A stretch of DNA of 64,000 nucleotides from NCBI GenBank assembly GCA_007570785.1, contig ML660213.1:991181-1055180 (forward strand), written 5' to 3'. Below the pieces are notes generated by a model that was not told the origin of the DNA, searched no databases, and saw nothing but the letters and a program-made list of their open reading frames with translations. The number at the start of each line of letters is the position of its first letter. Positions within the stretch are counted from its first letter, which is position 1. Below, in pieces: positions 56,360 to 64,000 of the stretch. Origin of the DNA: Antilocapra americana. Lineage: Eukaryota; Chordata; Mammalia; Artiodactyla; Antilocapridae. The translations under genes and the position numbers were made by a program.

Positions 56360-59300
56360 GTTATCTGAAGGCTTCCATGTTTTTTTTGCATTGTCAAGAA
56401 ATCTACCCATAGGAATTGGAAAGATTATAAAACTAAATACAAAAGAACTAGGATCCACAGTCTAGAATGAGCACATACTCCCCTCTAGAACATGGGATTG
56501 CAAATGGGAAGTTCCTGCTTTCCTACCCCTATTTCTCTGGACTCATCTATGTTCAGTGATTTCTTATTTCCAAACTGTACTTGATTTCAAAAAAAAAGTT
56601 TTTTTTTCAATCCATCCTCAATATAAAAGTCCTAGGCTAATTTTATGGTAGTGTGGCTCCTTATAGTATATATGTATGTGCATTTCCATCCGAGGTATTT
56701 TCTCCTTATTTCACCTTTTCTCTCAATTACATTCTAAACAAAAAGAACATTGGATCCTGTTATCCCTCTAATATTCAGCATGGTGTTCACATAGGAGACC
56801 CAGGCATATAATGACTACTCAAGTCCTCTGGGTTTAAAAATACCTTCATTTCTAAAGCTTTAAAACAAAATTTTCTTGTGATTAGAACCAAGAAAGCAGC
56901 AAAACCTAAAAGCACTTTTGTCTTGTTTAATTTGGGTAGAACTTTGTTCTGCATGACAGGCAAATTATCTACTTCCCTTTATTTTTGACCAAATGAAAAC
57001 AAAGAATAGATGTTACCCATTTGACCAATAGTGATTTTACATCACATTTTAACTCTCAGTAACCTTAATGAATTCTTATCATTGGGCTGATAAATGATCA
57101 ATTTCTGAGTCGGAGAAGCAGTTCAAAACTAGTTCTTCTACTCTCAATTGCTGCCGTAAATCTCCATTATGATCACTTAGACTTTTTTCTCCTTCTCCCA
57201 GAAAGAAATGAGGTTTTCTTTTGAACAAAAGAACACAGCACATTTTATCCTAATAAGATAAGTTTGCATTTTGGAGGCATGGGTATGATAATGATGGGAA
57301 CTAAATTTAGTATCCACTGCCCATGGAAATAGCCAGTATTTCTTCAATATTCTCCTAATGCAATAAGCCGAGCATTCACAAAGACTAGCCTTCTCATGGT
57401 GGTGACAAAGTGAGCCTGAGCCGTAGAAACTAGAAAATCTCTAGCAGCCGTGGTGCTTTATACACCATGAGTACTTTAAGATTAAAAATGTAGTTTTATC
57501 TCAGTGTGAGGCCAATGTTAATAACTAGCCTATTCAAGAGAAGCTTCAAGAATTCTGTAATTGAAAGTTGCCCAATTGTGCATGGACTAACCTAACTTTC
57601 AAGTAGCACATCTTAGCCAGTATTTCACTTAAAGAATGAAGTTTCAGGAAAGCAAGCAAGTGCCTTGACTTTATATATTATCAACTTTGATGCCCTGAAT
57701 GTATTTCTGCTTTTGCAAATGATGCTACATGTAAATAGCATTCTGGCAGACTCTGATTACAAAATCAGACAGGCAGAAAAATTCGTTTATGGTTAAAAGA
57801 ACAGCAAATGTTACAATCCTCAATCTTCAGCAAAACAATAATCATTTTACGTACAGCTAACTTATTCATGGTTGTGGCATACATTTTTTTACAAGTTAAT
57901 TTATGCTTTTGATTTTTTTTAACCAGAGTGATGTTTTTCAGCTATCTTCATTTATGTTCTATTTTCTGACTATTGAGACCTTGTCTGTTAAACTAATTAC
58001 AATGGAACAGCAAGTTCACTTAAAAAATGAGAAATACAACTTTCCACAATTGCCTATCTTATATGAATGATATGAAAACTGCCAGCCATGATCCATAAAT
58101 GTGTGTGTTTACAATTTTTTTTCACTTTTGACAGATATCCCAGAGGAAAACAAATAATAAAATAGGGTCTGCTTCATTGTTTCTCACAGTAGGATTCAGC
58201 TTGTGTCTACTTCTCTTTGATCTACTTGACAAACCATAAATCTGAATTCTAGACTCATTTCAAGACAACTCGCAGAGAAGTTAATAAATGTTTGTATTTG
58301 TGCATTAGTTAATGTCTCTCCTTCAATTAGTTGAGATTATCCAGAAGCTATGATGTGTCTGACAAATTTGTCTTTATTACATATGCATATACGGATTTTG
58401 CAACTTCATGTTCTTTTTGAATCCACTGGTTTAGGTCAACTCAAACATACAGCCTACTGCCCAACATCACCAAATGCACATTTTTTAGTAAAAATTCCTT
58501 ATTAGCTATTCAAATGTAGAATGCAGCCTAGACTCTTGGCATGATTCTTCTCCTGCCCATCTGTCATCATTATTTTGCCCATTTGCATTGTGATATGCCA
58601 AGATGAACTAGAGACAGAAGCCAACAAAGGCCTGAATGAGGTATCTAGCCTTCAGGACATACAACCAAACTTATTTTTCCCCTGTAAAATGTTTTTAACA
58701 AATCACAAGTCAATGAGACCTGTTACTTAGTTCTGTTTTTGTTTGTTTTGTTTTTGTTTTTAGGGATTTTCCTAATAGCTGTTTTCCTAAAGTAAAACTT
58801 GTAACTAATAAAATTTTCTTGTATTTTTCTCTGTAGTGAGTTTCATATCACATAACCAGATTTACAACTCCTGTTTTGAAGTCCGATTAATAGGTTGTAG
58901 TACACAAGAATTTTTTTGTAGTCTGTTATTCATTAGAAATTATGATCAGGGACAGTTTAGGATAATAGCTAGGGCTATCCAGTTTAATAGGAGATAAGCA
59001 GAGTATTAAAGAACAATGTTAGCATGAGGGGTTTGTATATAGAAGGTGAAACATCATTTAAGGGTGAAAAGGTGGTAGGGAAAGTTAACAAACTAAAATC
59101 CAAGGATGGAACCAGATTAAGAACCAAAAGGTGAATTCAGGGACTCATTTCAGAACAGAAGGATAACAAGCTTGGAGCCACCTAGGCACATTGTTTTCTA
59201 AAATGTATTTCCATTTTGGTTCCTTAAATGCACAATGTTAAACAATCTGATATTAGCACTCCCAGGTAGGTAGGTATCATTTGCATCCATCCAAACCTTG

Positions 59301-59835
59301 CAAAATTCCAGAATCAATGCTGCCTCAGGCATTGATGATTACACTGACTTAATAACTGAGTAATCTGGGGGAAAATTCTCTTTTCAGCATCTGTCCCATT
59401 AACTTGATGCAATCTACAGAATAAACTAAGTGCTGAGTATAGGTAAAGTAGAAGGATAAAACATCCACTACTTTTTCCCAGTTTTAGTACCATTAAGGCC
59501 AATTCATATAACATTAAACCATGAGAAAATCTCTTCCAGGGGGTGGATACAAAATAACAAGGATTCAGGAAGCCAACACCTTTTACCTTCAAGAGTCGAA
59601 ATGATCATTCCACAAAGAAAAATTACATGCTGTTGATATTCTCCATCATTTCCCATCCCTAAGTATATGCTGAAACACTAAATTCTCCCTCTTAAATTTA
59701 CACAAAACTTTTCCCAGGACTGGTTATTCTCAGCAAGAAAGATAAACTGGAGACAAAAAGAAATGACTTTTCTCTACTGACCTCTTACCCTCAAAGTTAA
59801 TGGCAGACTCTAATGTTTTCTATATACTGTGCTAA
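56360..59835. other. Longest repeat-poor stretch of the window
   Basis: About 3.5 kb in which I recognise no LINE, SINE, LTR or DNA transposon, only T-rich runs near 58735-58763. I see no exon with convincing coding signal. Absence of insertions over this length is unusual here and would fit a constrained non-coding region, but this is an inference. Confidence 0.45.
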
Positions 59836-59969
59836 AGTATATGTTACGGACTGAAACTATCCTCCCAAATTTTATATGATGGGACTCTAACCCCCAATGT
59901 GATGATATGAGGGAGGTGGGGTCTTTGGGAGGTGGTTGGATCACAAGAACGGAGCCCTCTAGTATGAAT

Positions 59970-60590
59970 GAGTGCTGAAACCTAGAAGGATCCTATGGGG
60001 TTCCTGGGCACAAAAGCTTTTCTTGGTCCCCCATTTCTTGTCTGCAGGAAGTAGCCTCCTTGATCTTCCCTGAGTTCCAAAAATCAGGTTCAAACAGTTG
60101 CCAATTAGGCAAGGGAGGGAATATGGAGACAAAGGAGGAGCAGTTTGAGAAACAACAGTGCAGCCTAGGCTCAGGGTCTTGGTTCCCCCTCAAGGGATCT
60201 GTGTAAAAATATCTTTGAGCTGCTCTGCAGATACTGAAACCTCCAACAGAAGGAAGAATTTAACTGTATGCTGCTTAAAAGCAGGTACACCCCAGACCAG
60301 TTGGAACTGGAAGACTGAGGATGCTGACTCCCACTTAGCTCACCACCAATCAATCAGAAAAATGTCCACAAGCTGATCACACCCTCCTCTTTGAGCCATT
60401 GCTATAAAACTCCTCACTGCTCCCTCCAGGTCAGGACAACAGTTTCGAAGGCATTAGCCTGCGGTGGCCCCTTTTGCCTGGCAAAGCAATAAAGTGGTTC
60501 TTTTCTACTTCACCCAAAACTCTGTCTCCTGAGATTCAAAACAGTAGCAGGGTAAAGGGGCCACATTTCAGCTATAGTTCCCCGTAGAGA
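59970..60590 (+). mobile_element. ERV LTR (class I, gammaretrovirus-like) inside the MaLR LTR
   Basis: About 620 bp with LTR features: 'tataaaa' at 60413-60419, polyadenylation signal 'aataaa' at 60488-60493, then a U5-like 'ctcctgagattcaaaaca' region. The spacing of TATA to poly(A) (about 75 bp) gives a gammaretrovirus-like R. It probably begins at the TG near 59970. I could not define its exact right end or a 4-5 bp target duplication. No internal viral genes are present. Confidence 0.72.
60413..60493 (+). promoter_or_regulatory. LTR TATA box to poly(A) signal
   Basis: 'tataaaa' (60413-60419) and 'aataaa' (60488-60493) delimit the predicted U3/R/U5 organisation of the class I LTR. Upstream lies a CCAAT-like 'caccaatcaatcag' at about 60343. 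Confidence 0.6.
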
Positions 60591-60809
60591 AGAGGCAGCC
60601 ACGAGTTCCCTTGACCCTTTCGCCATGTGAACTTACCATCTGAAAACTACATCTATGAACGAGGAACTAGGTTCTCTCTCACCAGATAAATCTACTGGCA
60701 TCTTTGTCGTGGACTCTCCAGGCTCTAGAACTGTGAGAAAGAAATTTTTATTGTTTATAAGAAACTCAGTCTATGGCATTCTGCTACAGAAACCTGAACA
60801 GGCTACAAA

Positions 60810-61434
60810 AATAGATAATTTCAAAATGGGGGTTCCCAAAGAGTTTGTGGATAGGGCTGAATCTCAACATGTTGTGTCTGTTGTAGTTTTATGTATTTTA
60901 TCCTGTATATTTAAAAACATTATTCTGAGAAAGTGTCCATATAGCCTTTCTCTATCAGATTGCCATAAAGATCCAAGACCCATAAAATGTTAAGAAGACA
61001 AGTTCTAGAGGCTAGAGAGAACACAGATTCTAATAGTGAATGCCAGAACCTTGGCATTTAAGATGCCTATTGATGCTAAAACAATAAGGCACATCAATTC
61101 AAACAAGTAGTCAAGTAGCAACTGATCATATTTTTCAGACTGCGGTGGTGGCATCAACAGATACAGATTATTAATGACTAATACAGACTCAGTGCCTTCT
61201 TTATAGACCTAGGGCCCATAAGTGAATTCAGTTTGCGACACACTGAAATCAAAGCAAACCAACAAACAAGCAAATAAAGTGCCATCTAATTTCAGAGCCA
61301 CAACTGAACCATGTCATGAATAATATCACTGAGTTTCTGAATTGTCTGCTGAAAACACCCTAAAATAGATGAACTGTTCATTATCAGATACTTGTAGGAG
61401 TCAAACATGTGAAGCAGGAAAAATTAATTATGTA
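60810..61434. other. Single-copy DNA
   Basis: Nothing recognised. Confidence 0.4.
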
Positions 61435-61447
61435 TATTTACACAACT

Positions 61448-63386
61448 ATTGTTGTGGTTGTTCAGTCACTCAGTTGTTTCCAACTCTTTGTGACCCCATG
61501 GACTGCACCCTGCCAGGCTTCCCTGTCCTTCATCATCTCCCAGAGCTTGCTCAAACTCATGTCCATTGAGTCAACGATGCCATCCAACCATATCATCCTC
61601 TGTCATCCCCTTCTCCTCCTGCCTTCAATCTTTCCTAGTATCTGGGGCTTTTCCAATGAGTTGGCTCTTCCCATCAGGTGGCCAAAGTCTTGGAGCCTCG
61701 GCATCACTCCTTCAATGAATATTCGGGATTGATTTCTTTTATGATTGACAGGTTTGCTGTTCAAGGGACCCTCAAGAGTCTTCTCCAACACCACAGTTCA
61801 AAAGCATCAATTCTTCAGTGCTCAGCCTTCTTTATGGTCCAACACTCACATCTATACATGACTACTGGAAAACCATAGCTTTGACCAGACAGACCTTTGT
61901 CAGCAAAGTAATATTTTTAATATGATGTCTAGGTTAGTCATAGCTTTTCTTCCAAGGAGCAAGCATCTTTTAATTTCATGGCTGCACTCACCATCTGCAG
62001 TGATTCTGGAGCCCAAGAAAATAAAGAGCCTGTTACTGTTTCCATTGTTTCCTCATCTATTTCCCATGAAGTGATGGGACCGGATGCCATGATCTTCAGT
62101 TTTGAATGTTGAGCTTTAAGCCAACTTTTTTATTCTCCTCTTTCACTTTCATCAAGAGGCTCTTTAGTTCCTCTTTGCTTTCTGCCATGAGGGTGGTGTC
62201 AAATGCATATCTGATATTTCTCCTGGAAATCTTGATTCCAGCTTGTGCTTCATCCAGTCTGGCATTTCGCATGATGTACTCTGCATATAAGTTAAATAAG
62301 CAGGGTGACAATATACAGCCTTGATTGCTTCTTTCCCAATTTGGAAATAGTATGTTCTTCCTTGTCTGGTTCTAACTGTTCTAATTCTTGACTTACCTAT
62401 AGATTTCTCAGAAGGCAGAAAGGTGGTTTGGTTCCCATCTCTAAGAATTTTCCACAGTTTGTTGGGATCCACACAGTCAAAGGCTTTAGTGCAGTCAATG
62501 AAGCAGAGGTAGATGTTTCTTTTGGAATTCTCTTGCTTTTTTGATGATTCAATGGATATTGGCAATTTGATCTCTGGTTCCTATGCCTTTTCTAAATTCA
62601 GCTTGAACATCTGGAAGTTCTCAGTTCATGTACTAATTTCAAATATTTTCAGCATTACTTTGTTAGCATATGAGAAGAATGCAATTGTGTGGTAATTTGA
62701 ATGTTCTTTGGCAATGCCTTTCTTTGGTACTGGAATGAAAACTCACCTTTTCCAGTCCTGTGGCCACTGGCATTTTGAGTGCAACACTTTCACAGCATCA
62801 TCTTTTAGGATATGAAATATATCAGCTGGAATTAAATCACTTCCACTAGCTTTGTTCATAGTGATGCTTCATAAGGCCCCATTCACTTTGCACTCCAGGA
62901 TGTCTGGCTCTAGGTGAGTGATCACACCATCATGATTATCTGAGTCATGAAGATCTTTTTTGTAGAGTTCTTCTGTGTATTCTTGCCACCTCTTCTTAAT
63001 ATCTTCTGCTTCTGTTAGGTCCATACTCTTTCTGTCCCTTATTGCGCCCATCTTTGCATGAAATCTTCCCTTGGTATCTCTAATTTTCTTGAAGATGCCC
63101 CTAGTCTTTCCCATTCTATTGTTTTCTTCTATTTTTTTGCATTGTTCACTGAGGAAGACTTTCTTATCTCTCTTTGCTGTTCTTTGGAACTCTGCATTCA
63201 GATGGGCATGTTTCCTTCTTTACTCAGCTGTTTATAAGGCCTCCTCAAGACAATCATTTTGCCTTTTTGCATTTCCTTTTCTTGGAGATGGTTTTTATCA
63301 CCATCTCCTATACAATGTTATGAACCTCTGTCCATAGTTCTTCAGACACTCTGTCAGATCTAATCCCTTAAATCTGTTCGTCACTT
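61448..63386 (-). mobile_element. BovB LINE, 1.9 kb
   Basis: Antisense BovB from the region after the endonuclease to the 3' end. 81 aa frame at 62869-63114 ('MDLTEAEDIKKRWQEYTEEL') and reverse transcriptase frames at 62096-62565 ('CFIDCTKAFDCVD', 'MSPCLFNLYAEYIMRNARLD'). The catalytic motif reads 'YAFD' instead of YADD (62198-62209), so the reverse transcriptase is dead on that ground alone. Short flanking repeat 'atttaca' at 61435-61441 and 63387-63393. Confidence 0.94.
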
Positions 63387-63394
63387 ATTTACAG

Positions 63395-64000
63395 AATAAG
63401 TTACAAGAAAGTTCCCTTGATATGTGAATTGGGTTCCCAACTCTGTGTCCTGTGTTTCATAGATAATGGGTCTTCCATGTTTTATTTTATTGTTATTTAA
63501 AATTTCCACTGAAGAAATATTAGGTCACTATTTTAAGAAAGGCAGAATCTGTTTATGGTTTGGTTTCTCTCAGGCCACAATATACACTTTCACACCTTTA
63601 AAAATTTGTTATCCTACTTCATCTTCTGAAGAGTGGCTGTTTATGTTTATCTTCCACTGTATGCAATGACTTTCATTTACAAGAAACCTAATAAAGATTC
63701 TTTTTTCATTTTTTATGACAGAAAAGATTCAGCCTTCTTGGGTAGGTCTTCAATTCCTAGACAGCTTCACCAAGGTCAACAATCTTACATAATATTGTTA
63801 TGTTATAGTCTTTTGAGTGTTAAAAATAAATCTAAATAAGCTGCACTACTATCATCAGGGATTAAACTATTTCTATTACATAAAGTGCTATAGTGCATTA
63901 CTCACTTAATTATCTTTCCCATGGTTAGTACCTCTTCAGTGTGCCATTTGTCATGGCATTTATCCAATATGTTACTTTATGTGGATAATTGTGAGGGGAA
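63395..64000. other. Single-copy DNA to the window end
   Basis: Nothing recognised. Confidence 0.4.

Larger units (their letters stand above)
59842..60804 (+). mobile_element. MaLR LTR (MLT1/MST type), interrupted
   Basis: The left part (59842-59969) has 'tgttacggactgaaactatc', 'actctaacccccaatgtgat' and 'gaggtggggtctttgggagg'. The right part (about 60590-60804) resumes with 'gccatgtgaacttaccatct', 'ccaggctctagaactgtgag' and 'cagtctatggcattctgcta'. The order matches an ERVL-MaLR LTR with an insertion in its middle. Confidence 0.82.

Noticed and set aside
58735..58763. T/G-rich run as a regulatory element
   Set aside because: It is a simple T-rich low-complexity tract with no other supporting signal.
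1..64000. tRNA genes suggested by B-box-like sequences
   Set aside because: Every 'ggttcgatccctgg'-type sequence lies in a Bov-tA or CHR SINE head and lacks a complete cloverleaf.
1..64000. CRISPR array or phage-like cluster
   Set aside because: The repeated units are dispersed SINEs and LINEs of varied spacing with target duplications. There are no spacer-repeat arrays and no bacterial coding density.

Overview
This is a 64 kb stretch of ruminant (most likely bovid) nuclear DNA with no recognisable host gene. The lineage call rests on the repeats. BovB (RTE-clade) LINEs, Bov-tA SINEs and dimeric BOV-A2 SINEs are typical of bovids and pecorans. CHR-type tRNA SINEs and the L1 subfamilies point to cetartiodactyls. 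The background is AT-rich and CpG-poor. I see no multi-exon gene, no complete host ORF, no tRNA or rRNA gene, no CRISPR array and no bacterial or phage-like operon. The longer open frames are decayed L1 or BovB proteins, or the antisense of the same elements. The species cannot be decided from this sequence alone.

Layout. 1-1060: BovB, old L1 3' ends and a SINE. 1.7-20.3 kb: mostly single-copy DNA with scattered Bov-tA, CHR and BOV-A2 SINEs, L1 3' ends, a BovB 3' end, an old-repeat-like stretch (about 6.5-7.3 kb) and an odd CpG-dense patch at about 11.15-11.42 kb. 18.4-27.2 kb: one old L1 carrying a younger L1, a Bov-tA that was itself hit by a 2.5 kb BovB, an 861 bp solo LTR with a 6 bp target duplication, and two SINEs. 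27.4-28.9 kb: an 80 bp mariner MITE split by an L1, then a MER1-like hAT element with a perfect 8 bp target duplication. 29.3-31.4 kb: BovB and BOV-A2. 33.0-41.7 kb: MER58-like hAT, old L1, then a three-level nest (BovB split by an L1, which is split by a younger, twin-primed L1 containing a 596 bp run of N). 42.6-53.97 kb: SINEs, L1 3' ends, three BovB pieces and several MIRs. 54-59.8 kb: the least repetitive part. 59.8-60.8 kb: a MaLR LTR interrupted by a gammaretrovirus-like LTR. 61.4-63.4 kb: BovB.

How the parts relate. BovB and L1 supply the reverse-transcription machinery in trans; Bov-tA and BOV-A2 share their 3' ends with BovB (established knowledge). No complete autonomous element survives here: every BovB and L1 is 5'-truncated, frameshifted, internally deleted or interrupted. 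The value of the window is as a record of insertions. Many target-site duplications can be read directly, so the order of events can be reconstructed.

I did not find a convincing undescribed biological system. The most informative observations are the nested and twin-primed L1, a perfect 87 bp tandem duplication in a BovB, a fold-back micro-inversion in an L1 tail, a poly(A)-only retroposition scar, two orphan SINE heads lacking their 3' ends, and the unexplained CpG-dense patch near 11.3 kb. Element family names are from memory of consensus features; boundaries are accurate to a few bases where a target duplication is quoted, and otherwise to about 10-30 bases.
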